Shown here: positions 47,010 through 57,570 of the stretch, piece by piece
Numbering within the stretch: position 1 is the stretch's first letter
Layout: each line of letters begins with the position of its first letter
Source of the DNA: Pectobacterium versatile
GTDB lineage: Bacteria > Pseudomonadota > Gammaproteobacteria > Enterobacterales > Enterobacteriaceae
Assembly (NCBI RefSeq): GCF_020166435.1
Contig: NZ_JAINZP010000011.1
Span: 1 to 64,000 of the forward strand
DNA: 64,000 nucleotides
Reading direction: 5' to 3'
Program-made: the position numbers and the translations under genes
Notes under the pieces: generated by a model
Seen by the model: the letters and a program-made list of their open reading frames with translations, nothing else
What the model was told of the DNA's origin: nothing
The model's database searches: none

Positions 47010-48242
47010 CTAGGCCAGTTCTTGAAAACCCAACTCTTGATAAACCAATGTTGCCCAATAGCGGATGCCTAGTGGGATCAGCGCGTCATTAAAGTCGTAG
47101 TGCGGGGTATGCAGGTGATGCACGGTGGACGCATTTTGGTCGCTGTTACCCAGCATCATGAATGCGCCGGGGCGCTGCTCCAGCATGTAGGCAAAATCTT
47201 CTGCACCCAGCAGCGGCGTCATCGCGGTGTCAACCTGTTCGAGTCCAACCACCTGCGCGGCGGCATTAACGGCTAACTGCGTGGCGTGCGTATCGTTGAC
47301 CAGCGCGGGATATTGCCGTTCATAGTGCACGTCGGCCGTTGCACCAAAGCCTTGTGCGGTGCTGTGTGCCAGCTCTCGCAGGCGCGTTTCCAGCAGGTGA
47401 CGAACGCTCGGCGAGTAGCTCCGCCCGGTTCCTTTAAGGATTATGCTGTCGGGGATAACGTTCGGGGCGTGGATATCGCCGCCCTGAATGTGACCGATGC
47501 TGAGCACCGCCGCGTCCATCGCAGGGACGTTACGGCTGACGATGGTTTGTAAGCCAAGCATAAATTGTGCGGCGGGTAGCGTCGGGTCGATAGAAAGGTG
47601 GACGCCTGAACCGCCGTGTCCGCCCGTGCCGTGAAACGTGACCTGCCAGGTATCGCTGGCTGCCAACATTGGACCGCTGCGAATCGCGAATTTGCCCACT
47701 TCGATACCGGGTTTGTTATGCAGACCAAACAGTCGGTTGCAGGGGAACGTGGTCAGCAGGCTGTCATTGAGCATGGCAAGCCCGCCGCCCAACCCTTCTT
47801 CCGCTGGCTGGAAAATAAAATGTACCGTGCCAGCGAAGTTGGGGTGCTGAGACAAATAGCGTGCGGCACCCAGCAGCATGGTGGTGTGTCCATCATGTCC
47901 GCAGGCATGCATTTTCCCGGCATGCACCGAAGCATAGGGCAGGTCCGTTTTCTCATTGATGTACAGCGCGTCCATATCTGCCCGCAGGCCGATGCTGTCT
48001 TCACCGGGATAATGACCATGTAGTGTGGCGACCACGCCCGTTCCACCGATGCCTGTTGTGACGGCAAGCCCCCACGCCGTCAGCTTTTCTGCCACTAATT
48101 GCGCAGTGGCAAACTCTTCAAAGCCAATTTCTGGGTGTTGATGAATATGGTGACGAATCGCAATCAGCTCAGGTAAAAAATCCTGAATGGCCGATTCCAT
48201 CGCCGTTTGGTCAATAGCGGTTGGTGTCGGTGTATTCATCAT
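47010..48242 (-). CDS. M20-family amidohydrolase (hippurate hydrolase-like)
   Basis: A 410-aa zinc or manganese amidohydrolase of peptidase family M20D, which removes acyl groups from N-acyl amino acids. Metal-site motifs are MHACGHDGHT (Cys114, His116) and PAEEG (Glu148, Glu149). The start at 48242 is chosen 13 nt after the ATPase stop; ATGs further upstream overlap the ATPase gene. No signal peptide, so it acts on imported substrate. Its position straight after the ABC importer suggests it trims an N-acylated compound brought in by that system. Confidence 0.85.
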   Translation of the reverse strand: MMNTPTPTAIDQTAMESAIQDFLPELIAIRHHIHQHPEIGFEEFATAQLVAEKLTAWGLAVTTGIGGTGVVATLHGHYPGEDSIGLRADMDALYINEKTDLPYASVHAGKMHACGHDGHTTMLLGAARYLSQHPNFAGTVHFIFQPAEEGLGGGLAMLNDSLLTTFPCNRLFGLHNKPGIEVGKFAIRSGPMLAASDTWQVTFHGTGGHGGSGVHLSIDPTLPAAQFMLGLQTIVSRNVPAMDAAVLSIGHIQGGDIHAPNVIPDSIILKGTGRSYSPSVRHLLETRLRELAHSTAQGFGATADVHYERQYPALVNDTHATQLAVNAAAQVVGLEQVDTAMTPLLGAEDFAYMLEQRPGAFMMLGNSDQNASTVHHLHTPHYDFNDALIPLGIRYWATLVYQELGFQELA

Positions 48243-48255
48243 GTGTTCTCTGTTC

Positions 48256-49977
48256 TTATCCATGCGCCTGTCTGCTCTTCGGCTGTGGAGACACAAGCGC
48301 ATCACGCTGCCCACCGCCGGGGACGGCATCGATCAGCTTGCGGGTGTACGGGTGTTGTGGCTGATGCCAGATGCTGTGGTGATCGCCACTTTCCACACAG
48401 CGTCCGTTTTGCATGACCATGACCCGATCGGCGATATAACGCACCACGGCGAGATCGTGGGAAATAAACAGCAGCGACAGGCCCATTTCGTTTTTTAACT
48501 CAACCAACAGATTGAGGATCTGCGCCTGAATAGAGACGTCGAGTGCGGACACCGGTTCGTCGCAAATCACCAGCGAAGGGCGTACCACCAGCGCACGGGC
48601 AATGCCGATACGCTGGCGCTGCCCGCCGGAAAATTCATGGGGATAGCGACTCAGGCTGCTTTGTGGCAAACCGACGCGATCGATGATGTTTTTGATTGCC
48701 TGCTGTCGCTGCGAACGATCGCCAAGGCCGTGCACGATCAGCGGCGTTTCAAGAATATGTTGAATGCTGTGGCGTGGGTTCAGCGAAGCGTATGGATCCT
48801 GAAAAATCATCTGCACCCGCTGACGTAACGCTTTCAGCCGTGATTCTTTTAGCGTGGTGATGTCTTGCCCATCGAACACGATCTGCCCGTGTGAAGGCGG
48901 TAGCAGGCGCAGAATGGTTTTGGACAGGGTGGATTTACCACAGCCGGATTCGCCCACCAGACCGAGGGTTTCTCCGGGTAAAATAGTCAGTGACACATCG
49001 TCAACGGCCAGCACCTTGCCCTGTGCTGTTGAATAGCGGGTATGAATATTTTTCAGCGAGAGCAGCGGCGGCTGGTTTGTATCGGTGGCACGGTGAATCA
49101 AGCTGGGCGGTGTCAGCAGCGTAAAGCCTTCGTCCGTTGGCGCATGATGGATTTCCGCCAGCCGATGGGTACGGTAGTGCCTGTCTTGATCCATATGTAG
49201 CGATGTCGCTAACAGCCCGCGCGTATAGCTGTGCTTGGGGGAGAAGCGGTGTGTGGATGACTGAAACAGGTCGGCCGCCTGTGCTTCTTCTACCTTTTGC
49301 CCGGCATACATCACCGCCACGCGGTCGGCCCATTGTGCCACCAGCCCAAGATCGTGGGTAATCAGCAGCAGGCTCATCGAGAATTCACGACGCAGGTTAT
49401 CCAGCAGCGCCAGAATCTGTGCCTGAATGGTAACGTCCAGCGCCGTGGTCGGCTCATCGGCAATCAGCAGACGCGGTCGGCACGCCACTGCCATAGCGAT
49501 CATGACGCGCTGACGCTGTCCGCCAGAAAGGTTATGTGGATAGTCATCCACCCGGCGGGCGGGTTCTGGGATCTTGACCAGATCCAGTAGTTCGATGGCG
49601 CGCGTCCGTGCCTGTGCAGGCGTCAACGCTTCATGCAACCGCAGCGTTTCGCTAATCTGCTGCCCGATGGAAAGCACCGGATTGAGCGAGGTCATCGGTT
49701 CCTGAAAAATCATCGACAGCGCATTGCCACGCAGTTGACGCATCTGCCGATCCGGCAGGGTCAGCAGATCCTGTCCATCAAACAGAATACGACCGCTGAT
49801 CTTTCCCGGTTCGGCGACCAGTCGCATCAGGGACAGCGCCGTCGCGGATTTACCGCAGCCGGATTCGCCGACCAGTGCCAGCGTTTCTCCGGCGTTAATC
49901 GTTAGGTTTAGCCCTCGAACGGCCTGATGACCGGGAAAATCGACGTGTAAATCTTGAATATCGAGCAGCGGCTTCAT
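48256..49977 (-). CDS. ABC transporter dual ATPase, oligopeptide/dipeptide type
   Basis: A 573-aa protein with two complete nucleotide-binding domains, equal to fused DppD and DppF. Walker A is GESGCGKS at residues 37-44 and again in the second half. The ABC signatures are [12 protein letters not shown] and [12 protein letters not shown]. Such fused ATPases (GsiA-like) drive peptide-type importers. It overlaps the permease gene upstream by 4 bp. Confidence 0.9.
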   Translation of the reverse strand: MKPLLDIQDLHVDFPGHQAVRGLNLTINAGETLALVGESGCGKSATALSLMRLVAEPGKISGRILFDGQDLLTLPDRQMRQLRGNALSMIFQEPMTSLNPVLSIGQQISETLRLHEALTPAQARTRAIELLDLVKIPEPARRVDDYPHNLSGGQRQRVMIAMAVACRPRLLIADEPTTALDVTIQAQILALLDNLRREFSMSLLLITHDLGLVAQWADRVAVMYAGQKVEEAQAADLFQSSTHRFSPKHSYTRGLLATSLHMDQDRHYRTHRLAEIHHAPTDEGFTLLTPPSLIHRATDTNQPPLLSLKNIHTRYSTAQGKVLAVDDVSLTILPGETLGLVGESGCGKSTLSKTILRLLPPSHGQIVFDGQDITTLKESRLKALRQRVQMIFQDPYASLNPRHSIQHILETPLIVHGLGDRSQRQQAIKNIIDRVGLPQSSLSRYPHEFSGGQRQRIGIARALVVRPSLVICDEPVSALDVSIQAQILNLLVELKNEMGLSLLFISHDLAVVRYIADRVMVMQNGRCVESGDHHSIWHQPQHPYTRKLIDAVPGGGQRDALVSPQPKSRQAHG

Positions 49978-50909
49978 GCACTTCTCCCCCGTAACCGTGG
50001 GTTCAGGGCATCGTTCAACGCGTCGCCAACCAGATTCAATGACAGTACGGTTAAGACCAGTGCGGTGCCGGGCAGGGCAGTAAGAAACCAGGCGGTACGC
50101 AGCGACTCCCGGCCTGCGCCGATCATGCTGCCCCAGCTCACGCGGTTCGGATCGCCAAAACCTAAGAAGGACAGAGCGGATTCAATCAAAATGGCCGAGG
50201 CAACCATGACGGATGTCGTGACGATGATCGACGGCAGCGCGTTCGGCAGCATTTCCTGAAAGATGATACGCAGACTGGAAAATCCCTGACTGCGTGCGGC
50301 TAACACAAAATCGCTTTCACGCAAGGAGCGAAACTCGGCCCGTACCAGACGGGCAATCGTTGGCCACGAGGCAATCCCGATAGCCAGTGAAATCAGCGTA
50401 ACCGACGGTGAACCGATAGCGACCAGCACCACGACCAGCAAAAAGGTTGGGAAGGTCTGGAACAGTTCGGTGATATGAACCAGCAGGTCATCAACCCGAC
50501 CGCCAAAATAGCCCGCCAGTGCACCGACGACGGTGCCAATTAACAGGCTGACGATGACTGCCGAGAAGCCGATCTGCAAGGAAACCTGTGAACCGTGGAC
50601 GATGCCGGCGGCGACATCACGGCCCATCGAATCGGTTCCTAAGGGGAAATCAGGATTCTCGCCCGGCCACAAGAAAGGCTGAGCGACCATATCCAGCGGA
50701 TCGCCGGGATACAGTAACGGCGCGAAGGCGGCCATCAGAAATACCGTAATCAGCAACAGCAGGCCAGCCATCCCCGCGGGATTGCGGATAAATGCACGCA
50801 TCTCCGGCGACAGGCGAAAAGGCGTTTTTAACGGGCGAGTTGCCGCTGAGCTAACGCCATCCGCTGTGGCTTTCTTCGGGGTGAGATTTTCAGGAGAAAG
50901 GTGATTCAT
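49974..50909 (-). CDS. ABC transporter permease, DppC-like
   Basis: A 311-aa inner-membrane protein with about six helices and a cytoplasmic N-terminal extension of some 40 residues, as in OppC/DppC. The EAA-type loop reads VRAEFRSLRESDFVLAARSQG. It overlaps the ATPase gene by 4 bp and follows the other permease by one base. Confidence 0.9.
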   Translation of the reverse strand: MNHLSPENLTPKKATADGVSSAATRPLKTPFRLSPEMRAFIRNPAGMAGLLLLITVFLMAAFAPLLYPGDPLDMVAQPFLWPGENPDFPLGTDSMGRDVAAGIVHGSQVSLQIGFSAVIVSLLIGTVVGALAGYFGGRVDDLLVHITELFQTFPTFLLVVVLVAIGSPSVTLISLAIGIASWPTIARLVRAEFRSLRESDFVLAARSQGFSSLRIIFQEMLPNALPSIIVTTSVMVASAILIESALSFLGFGDPNRVSWGSMIGAGRESLRTAWFLTALPGTALVLTVLSLNLVGDALNDALNPRLRGRSA

Positions 50910-50910
50910 A

Positions 50911-51900
50911 TCAGCGCGCCTTAATTCGGGGATCGAGCCAGGATTGCAGTAAGTCCACCAGCACGTTAGCCAAAATAACTAAGAAGGCGGAAAGCAGCAG
51001 GACGCCTAATAAGACGTTGAAGTCGCGAGCCATCACCGCTTCCAGCGCCAGACGACCCAGTCCCGGCCAGCTAAAGACCGTCTCGACCACGGCCGCTCCA
51101 CCCAGCAGATTGCCGAAGTGCATCCCCGCCACGGTAGTGATAGGCAGCAGCGCGCAGCGCAGAATGTGCCTGACGGTGACCCACAGCGGCGACAGCCCTT
51201 TGGCATGTGCAGTGCGCACGAAATCCTGCTGGGCGATCTCCAGCATGGCTGCGCGGGTCAGACGGGCATAAATGGCAATAAAAAAGCTGCTCAGCGCCAC
51301 TACCGGAAGGATGGCATGCTGCAACATATCCTTGAAATACGCCCAGCCGGTCAGGCTCGCGCCGATGGTGATATTGCCGCCGCTTGGCAGCCAATCAAGA
51401 TGTACGGAAAACAGAATCAGTGTCATCAGGCCGATCCAGAATCCCGGCGTGGAGTAGAGCAGCAGCGCGATGAGGGAGAGCAAGCGGTCGGGCCATTTGC
51501 CTGCCCACACTGCCATGATCGTTCCCAGCGTTATACCGATGATGATGGCAAAGGCCTGCGACAGCAGCATCAGGAATAGGGTGCCCGGCAACCGTGACAG
51601 GATCAGATCCATTACTGGCGCGTTGTAGCGAGGCGAAAAGCCGAGGCTGAACTGCGCCAAGTTACCCAAATAAACAGAGAGCTGTTGCAGTATGGGTTGA
51701 TCGAGACCGAATTGAGCGCGCAGGTGTGCCATCGTCGCTTCGGTTGCATTGCCTGACTCGCCGGCCAGCACATCAACGGCGTCTCCCGGCACCAACTGCA
51801 ACAGGAAAAACACCAGAATGATAATGCCAATCGCCGTTGGCAGCGCATGAAGCAGGGTACGCCACAGTACGCGCCCGATTCGTTCTACTTTATTCATCAC
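50911..51900 (-). CDS. ABC transporter permease, DppB-like
   Basis: A 329-aa inner-membrane protein with six predicted helices and the large periplasmic loop after helix 1 that marks OppB/DppB proteins. The EAA-type loop reads LEIAQQDFVRTAHAKG. It follows the binding-protein gene by about 50 nt and pairs with the DppC-like permease. Confidence 0.9.
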   Translation of the reverse strand: MMNKVERIGRVLWRTLLHALPTAIGIIILVFFLLQLVPGDAVDVLAGESGNATEATMAHLRAQFGLDQPILQQLSVYLGNLAQFSLGFSPRYNAPVMDLILSRLPGTLFLMLLSQAFAIIIGITLGTIMAVWAGKWPDRLLSLIALLLYSTPGFWIGLMTLILFSVHLDWLPSGGNITIGASLTGWAYFKDMLQHAILPVVALSSFFIAIYARLTRAAMLEIAQQDFVRTAHAKGLSPLWVTVRHILRCALLPITTVAGMHFGNLLGGAAVVETVFSWPGLGRLALEAVMARDFNVLLGVLLLSAFLVILANVLVDLLQSWLDPRIKAR

Positions 51901-51950
51901 ATACCTTCATGAGAGTTCCCCTGCCCGCGCAGGGGAATGCTGTATTACGA

Positions 51951-53537
51951 TTACTGATCTAGCCACACGTCGGCCAGGCTGCCGTTAACGCCCTGAATAT
52001 CCGTGACGACGTTATGTACGCGTTTGTTGTAAATCGTCTGGCGCTTAATCTGGAGCAGGTTCAAATCGGGAATATCGGTGGCGATGATGCGTTGGAACTG
52101 TTTGTACAACTCCACGCGCTTTTCAGGATCGGTTTCCACGGCGGCCTGCTCAAGTAGATGGTCGACTTCCGGGTTGCTGTAATGTGAACCGTTGCCGAAA
52201 GGCACGCCCGGTTGGTAGGTTTTTGACCAGTACAGGCGCTGGACGCCTACGGCGGGATCGAACAGGTTCGAGATAGAGCCGTTGTTGAAGTCAAAGTCGC
52301 GGTCGGTATAAACGCGCTTAACGAAGGTGGCGAAATCCTGCGAGCGAATGGTGACGTCGATGCCGACTTTGGCGAGTGACGATTTAAGGTATTCCGCTAC
52401 GCGTTTGAAGCTATCGCCATAGGGCATGAAGTCATGTACCAGCTTGAAGCGGATACCGTTTGCCTGACGTGGGAAGCCAGCTTCATCCAGCAACTGGTTC
52501 GCTTTGGCAATATCGAAGCCATAAGGAGAAGGTGTCGCATCATGGAACTGCGCCAGCTCCGGCGTAATGGGTGTCGGTGAACTTACCGCGTAGCCGTACC
52601 ACACCACGTTTTTCAACACATCAATATTGATGCTGTGCGCAATGGCCTGGCGAACTTTCAGGTTCTTCAGGTAAGGGTTATCCAGATTGAACTCGATGCG
52701 AGTTTGCGTTGGGCTATAGCCGTAGCCGTTGGTTTCAATGCCCAGCTTGGGGTTTTTCTTGATGCGTTCAATTTCACTCAGCGGAACGGGAGAGTCGCTT
52801 CCCAGATCCAGCGCGCCAGTTTCAAGTGCAATCGTGCGAGTGGCGGCATCGGGAATGATTTTCACCACCAGTTTATCGACGTAAGGCTTGGGGCTGTCCC
52901 AGTAGTTCGGGTTACGTTCATACAGGATATGGCTGCCACGAACCCATTCTTTGAAGACGAACGGACCGGTACCAATCGGTGCGGTATTGTGAGGATTCGA
53001 CAGAATGTTTGTGCCTTCATATAAGTGTTTCGGCACGATAGGCGCTTCGTTGGCGGAGAACGCGCTCAGTAGATAAGGTGCGGGTTTTGACAGTTCAAGA
53101 ATCGCGGTATACGGATCGGGCGTTTTCACTTCGGTGACGTTGGCAAACGTGCCCTGACCGCGTGAATTGTATTTTTTGACGGTCAGAATAGAAAACGCGA
53201 CGTCCGCAGAGGTGAAGTCTTGCCCATCATGCCATTTCACGCCTTTACGCAAATGGAACGTATATTGTTTGCCGTCCGGGCTAACTGACCAACTGGTCGC
53301 CAACTGCGGGGTCGGTTTCATATCGAAATCATAATTCAACAGGCCTTCAATGACCTTGGCGTTGACCTTCATCACCGCTCCGCTGGTGCTAACCAGACTG
53401 GTTAACACCGGCGGTTCAGGCTCGGCCAAAAAATTCAGCGTGCCGCCGCGTTTGGGAGTCAGGGTTTCCGCCTGTGCGGCAAGGCCGAATAGCGAAGACG
53501 TCAGAATCAACGCTGATAAGAATAGATTTTTTTTCAT
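51951..53537 (-). CDS. ABC transporter substrate-binding protein, family 5
   Basis: A periplasmic binding protein of the SBP_bac_5 (oligopeptide, dipeptide, nickel) family. The start at 53537 gives a clean signal peptide (MKKNLFLSALILTSSLFGLAA, cleaved near AQA-ET); an ATG 9 nt earlier is possible. The mature protein shows the family features WSVSPDGKQYTFHLRKGVKW and DALDLGSD-like loops. It heads the minus-strand operon. The ligand cannot be read from sequence; the M20 hydrolase next door points to an acylated amino acid or peptide. Confidence 0.88.
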   Translation of the reverse strand: MKKNLFLSALILTSSLFGLAAQAETLTPKRGGTLNFLAEPEPPVLTSLVSTSGAVMKVNAKVIEGLLNYDFDMKPTPQLATSWSVSPDGKQYTFHLRKGVKWHDGQDFTSADVAFSILTVKKYNSRGQGTFANVTEVKTPDPYTAILELSKPAPYLLSAFSANEAPIVPKHLYEGTNILSNPHNTAPIGTGPFVFKEWVRGSHILYERNPNYWDSPKPYVDKLVVKIIPDAATRTIALETGALDLGSDSPVPLSEIERIKKNPKLGIETNGYGYSPTQTRIEFNLDNPYLKNLKVRQAIAHSINIDVLKNVVWYGYAVSSPTPITPELAQFHDATPSPYGFDIAKANQLLDEAGFPRQANGIRFKLVHDFMPYGDSFKRVAEYLKSSLAKVGIDVTIRSQDFATFVKRVYTDRDFDFNNGSISNLFDPAVGVQRLYWSKTYQPGVPFGNGSHYSNPEVDHLLEQAAVETDPEKRVELYKQFQRIIATDIPDLNLLQIKRQTIYNKRVHNVVTDIQGVNGSLADVWLDQ

Positions 53538-53950
53538 ATTTCCCATCCGTATGCAGAGGGCAGCGTTGTGCGCTCCGCCTTTATTTTTTAATGGCGTGTT
53601 TTGAGTGATGTGTTTTGGGTGACAAAAAACCGTTCTCTTCAGGAGGAAGAGAAATAAGGCTGAATTAAGTCAACATCGGGGCAGTAATGAAATAGCGTCA
53701 TTACCGTTGCTGTGTGGCGTAATGGGTTTCATGCTGCGTTCCTGGTTTGAATAACGAAAAAATAATAAAACGGCCTGAATCACCTCTTTATTTTCTGGTT
53801 AAACCCTAGCCTAACGCGTGTTTTAAACGAACGTTTTAATATGGATAAGTAATGTCACATTACGCATAAGCTATTCACTCTTCTTGCTGTTGGGGGCGTG
53901 GATTATTCAGGTTATTATCCACCCTGCTAATTACTTATTCTGAGGTTGTC
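53538..53950. promoter_or_regulatory. divergent regulatory region of the accessory island
   Basis: This 413-bp gene-free region separates the binding-protein gene (minus) from the oxidoreductase gene (plus) and must hold both promoters. It includes TTTTAAACGAACGTTTTAAT (53821-53840), arms AAACG and CGTTT around AA within a longer near-palindrome, a good candidate for the TetR-type regulator. No ORF with coding character is present. Confidence 0.5.
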
Positions 53951-56209
53951 ATGGCGATTAAACGTTATCCACATCTTGCGCATTGGGGCGCGTTTACCGC
54001 TGTGGTTGAAGACGGCAGACTGATTCGATGCGAGCCGTTTGCTGACGATCCAGCACCGTCCGCCATGCTCGATTCCATCGTACCGCTGGTGTATTCCGAC
54101 CGACGTATCCGTCGGCCTTCGGTGCGTCGTTCCTGGCTTCAGAAACGCGAAAACAGCGACAGAACGCTGCGCGGCCGGGAGGACTTTGTTGAGGTAGATT
54201 GGGACGTCGCGCTCGATCTGGTTGCGCAGGAGAATCGCCGTATTCGCGATCGCTACGGTGCGGACGGCATGTTTGCGGGTTCCTACGGTTGGTCATCTGC
54301 CGGGCGCTATCACCATGCGCGTTCTCAGGTACGACGCTTCTATTTTTCCGGCGGCGGCGCGGTCGATCAGCAGGGCAATTACAGCTGGGGCGCGGCGCAG
54401 TTCTTCCTGCCGTACGTGATTGGCACCTTCCACCCGCTGACGGGCAAGGTAACCGAATGGCGCAGCGTCGCCGAGCACTGTGATATTTTCCTCGCGTTTG
54501 GCGGTCTGTCGCTGAAAAATGCACAGGTGGCCTCCGGCGGTGCTGGGCACCATACGCTTAAGCCCGCGTTGGAAGCGCTGGTGGCAAAAGGGATTCCGGT
54601 CATCAACATCAGCCCGATGCGCGATGACTGCCCTGAATTTGTGAATGCCGAGTGGATTCCAATCCGCCCGAATACCGATGTCGCCCTGATGCTGGCTCTG
54701 GGCTATGAAATTCAGCGTTTGGGCGCTGACGATAAGGATTTCCTGCAACGCTACTGCGTTGGCTACGAGCAATTGAGTGACTACTTGCACGGTCGCGGCG
54801 ACGGTGTGGTGAAAACCCCCGAATGGGCCAGCGACATCACGGGTATTCCTGCCGAGCGCATCCGACGTCTGGCGCAGCAGTTGATTGGTGTACGCAGCTT
54901 TATTACCTGCTCTTACTCCGTGCAGCGCGCACACCGTGGCGAACAGCCTTACTGGATGATGATTGCGCTGTCTTCCATGCTGGGACAGGTGGGGTTACCG
55001 GGCGGTGGATTCTCCTTCGGCCACGGTTCGATGAACAGCGTCGGCAATGAGCGTATTTCAACGCCTGCGCCCGCTTCTCCGTCAACTCCGAACGCGGGGC
55101 AGGCGATCCCTGTGGCGCGTATTGCCGATATGCTACTGCATCCGGGAACGCCTTATACCTTTCAGGGCGAAACCCATACTTATCCCGATATTCATCTGAT
55201 TCACTGGGCGGGCGGTAATCCGTTCCATCATCACCAGCAGTTGAACCGTCTGGTGGACGGCTGGCGTAAGCCGGATACGGTGATTGTGCAGGATATCGTC
55301 TGGACGCCCGCGGCGCAGATGGCGGACATCGTGCTGCCCGTCACCACCACTCTGGAGCGTAATGACATCGGCGGGTCGTCTCGCGATCGCTTTATCTTTG
55401 CCATGCATCAGGCGATTGCGCCGCAGCATCAGGCGCGTAATGACGTGGATATTTTCAGCGAACTGGCGGAGCGTCTGGGCTATGGCGACGCATTCACGCA
55501 AAACCGTAGCGAGCAGCAATGGCTGGAACATCTGTATGACGAATGCCGAGCAAGGCAGCGGGATGCCGCTGACAGCTGGCCGTCATTTGAGGAATTCTGG
55601 CAGCAGGGACATGTAGAAATCCCGATGGATGAAAAGCCGTTTGTGTTCTTTGAGGATTTCCGCCGCGATCCGCAGCAGCATGCGCTGAGTACGCCAAGCG
55701 GTAAAATTGAACTGTTCAGCTCGGCCATCGCCAGCTATGGCTATGCCGATTTTGCGCCGCATCCTGAGTGGCAGCCTCCCGTTGAATGGCTGGGAGCCAA
55801 AAGCTCGGAAGAATGGCCGCTGCACTTTATTTCCATTCAGCCATCTGACCGGTTGCACAGTCAGTTGGCTGCTACGCCGCAGGTTGCTGCGAATAAAACC
55901 GCAGGAAAAGAGACGCTGTACATGCACCCGCAGGATGCCGCCAAACGGGATATCGTCGACCGTTCTCAGGTGGAAGTCAGAAACGCGCGTGGCCGTATTC
56001 TGGCGGGCGTACAGATTACCGACGGCGTCACGCCGGGCGTGGTGATCATGTCCACCGGTGCTTGGTTTGAACCCGGCTTCGGCCAGAAAACGTGGCATCC
56101 GGTTGAACAATCAGGAAATGCAAATGTATTGACGCTGGATATCGGTACGTCGCCGCTGACGCAGGGGCCGAATGCTATGAGCTGTCTGGTAGATGTCGTG
56201 CGGGTTTAG
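53951..56209 (+). CDS. molybdopterin oxidoreductase, BisC/TorZ-like
   Basis: A 752-aa molybdenum enzyme of the DMSO reductase family. It lacks an N-terminal Cys cluster for Fe-S and lacks a Tat signal, as in cytoplasmic biotin sulfoxide reductase BisC. The molybdenum ligand is probably S145 in NYSWGAAQ. Conserved parts include WAGGNPFHHHQQLNRL and a C-terminal molybdopterin dinucleotide domain. S- or N-oxide reduction is the expected chemistry. It is divergent from the ABC operon, so it may process the compound that operon imports. The ribosome binding site GAGG supports the start. Confidence 0.85.
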   Translation: MAIKRYPHLAHWGAFTAVVEDGRLIRCEPFADDPAPSAMLDSIVPLVYSDRRIRRPSVRRSWLQKRENSDRTLRGREDFVEVDWDVALDLVAQENRRIRDRYGADGMFAGSYGWSSAGRYHHARSQVRRFYFSGGGAVDQQGNYSWGAAQFFLPYVIGTFHPLTGKVTEWRSVAEHCDIFLAFGGLSLKNAQVASGGAGHHTLKPALEALVAKGIPVINISPMRDDCPEFVNAEWIPIRPNTDVALMLALGYEIQRLGADDKDFLQRYCVGYEQLSDYLHGRGDGVVKTPEWASDITGIPAERIRRLAQQLIGVRSFITCSYSVQRAHRGEQPYWMMIALSSMLGQVGLPGGGFSFGHGSMNSVGNERISTPAPASPSTPNAGQAIPVARIADMLLHPGTPYTFQGETHTYPDIHLIHWAGGNPFHHHQQLNRLVDGWRKPDTVIVQDIVWTPAAQMADIVLPVTTTLERNDIGGSSRDRFIFAMHQAIAPQHQARNDVDIFSELAERLGYGDAFTQNRSEQQWLEHLYDECRARQRDAADSWPSFEEFWQQGHVEIPMDEKPFVFFEDFRRDPQQHALSTPSGKIELFSSAIASYGYADFAPHPEWQPPVEWLGAKSSEEWPLHFISIQPSDRLHSQLAATPQVAANKTAGKETLYMHPQDAAKRDIVDRSQVEVRNARGRILAGVQITDGVTPGVVIMSTGAWFEPGFGQKTWHPVEQSGNANVLTLDIGTSPLTQGPNAMSCLVDVVRV

Positions 56210-56277
56210 CGCTATCCTGAGCCGCTTTTTCTCGCTGTTTTATTTTCCTGTGATTTTGTTTTCGTAAGGTTGGTTTA

Positions 56278-57096
56278 ATGAGTACGCAATTATCCGAAGC
56301 CTATTTGCAACGCTTCGGCGGCACCGCGCGGTTATATGGTCAACAGGCGCTGGCGCTGTTTTCTCAGGCTCACGTTTGCGTGATTGGCATTGGTGGCGTC
56401 GGCTCCTGGGCGGCTGAGGCGCTGGCACGTACCGGCATCGGCGCGATCACGCTGATCGATATGGATGATGTGTGTGTCAGTAACACCAACCGGCAGATCC
56501 ACGCGCTGCGTCAGCACACTGGGCAGTCGAAGACGGAAGTGATGGCTGAACGTATTCTGGCGATCAACCCAGAATGTCACGTCACCTGCGTGGATGATTT
56601 CATCAGCGCGGAGAACGTGGCCGAACTGCTCGACCAGAATTTCAGCTATGTGATTGATGCCATCGACAGCGTGCGTCCGAAGGCGGCGCTGCTCTCCTAC
56701 TGTCGCCGCTATAAGATCCCGGTGGTGACGACGGGCGGTGCGGGTGGACAGATCGATCCGACCCGCATTGAGGTGGTCGATCTGGCGAAAACCATTCAGG
56801 ATCCGCTGGCTGCCAAGCTACGTGAACGGCTCAAGCACGATTTTAACGTGGTGAAGAACAGTAAAGGGAAGCTGGGGATCGACTGCGTATTTTCCAGCGA
56901 ACCGCTGGTTTATCCGCAGCCTGACGGCTCCGTCTGTGCGTCTCGCAGTACGGCCGATGGGGTGATGCGTATGGATTGCGCGTCAGGCTTTGGTGCCGCG
57001 ACAATGGTCACCGCAACCTTTGGGTTTGTTGCGGTATCTCATGCGCTGAAGAAGATGATGGCGAAAAGGGAAAGGGCGTCTGCGTTGCAGAAATAA
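56278..57096 (+). CDS. tcdA: tRNA threonylcarbamoyladenosine dehydratase
   Basis: E1-like enzyme (also CsdL) that cyclises t6A37 of tRNA to ct6A using ATP. The nucleotide-binding motif is GIGGVGSW (37-44), and the catalytic-Cys region follows. The sulfur relay from CsdA through CsdE feeds it. At 272 aa it is slightly longer than the E. coli protein (268). It converges on csdE. Confidence 0.94.
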   Translation: MSTQLSEAYLQRFGGTARLYGQQALALFSQAHVCVIGIGGVGSWAAEALARTGIGAITLIDMDDVCVSNTNRQIHALRQHTGQSKTEVMAERILAINPECHVTCVDDFISAENVAELLDQNFSYVIDAIDSVRPKAALLSYCRRYKIPVVTTGGAGGQIDPTRIEVVDLAKTIQDPLAAKLRERLKHDFNVVKNSKGKLGIDCVFSSEPLVYPQPDGSVCASRSTADGVMRMDCASGFGAATMVTATFGFVAVSHALKKMMAKRERASALQK

Positions 57097-57111
57097 ATAG
57101 CCTGAGTGGTT

Positions 57112-57567
57112 CTACTTGAGTGAAGCCTCTTGCTCGGCAATCTCCTTGATTCTGGCGGCCAGCGCCGCCAGCCCGCTTGAACGTGAAGCGCTGAGCTGAG
57201 CGCGTAGCCCCAGGCTATCGAACAGCGCCAGCGGATCGTGCTGCAATAGCGCTTCTGGCGTTTTTCCTTCAACGGCGGTTAACAATACCGCCAGTAATCC
57301 CCGCACAATGCGCCCGTCGCTGTCGCCGTAAAAATGCAGCCTGCCGTCTTCCTGACGCTGATAACCCAGCCAGACGCGATTTTCACAGCCGGATAATGAA
57401 ATTTCCTCGGTTTTCAGCACGTCGGGCAGCGTTGGTAACGCCTTTGCCAGCAAAATGAGCTGCCGATAGCGATCTTCCCACGCGCGGCAGGCATCGAATC
57501 GCGCCAGCAGGTCGGCGACGGTGGTGTGGTGGCCAAAAGGATGCGTGGTGTCAGTTGTCTGGGTCAT
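57112..57567 (-). CDS. csdE: cysteine desulfurase sulfur acceptor subunit CsdE
   Basis: SufE-like sulfur acceptor that takes persulfide from CsdA. The acceptor Cys is C61 in [12 protein letters not shown], the E. coli position. The 151-aa product follows csdA by 3 nt on the same strand, as in E. coli. Confidence 0.94.
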   Translation of the reverse strand: MTQTTDTTHPFGHHTTVADLLARFDACRAWEDRYRQLILLAKALPTLPDVLKTEEISLSGCENRVWLGYQRQEDGRLHFYGDSDGRIVRGLLAVLLTAVEGKTPEALLQHDPLALFDSLGLRAQLSASRSSGLAALAARIKEIAEQEASLK

Positions 57568-57570
57568 GGT

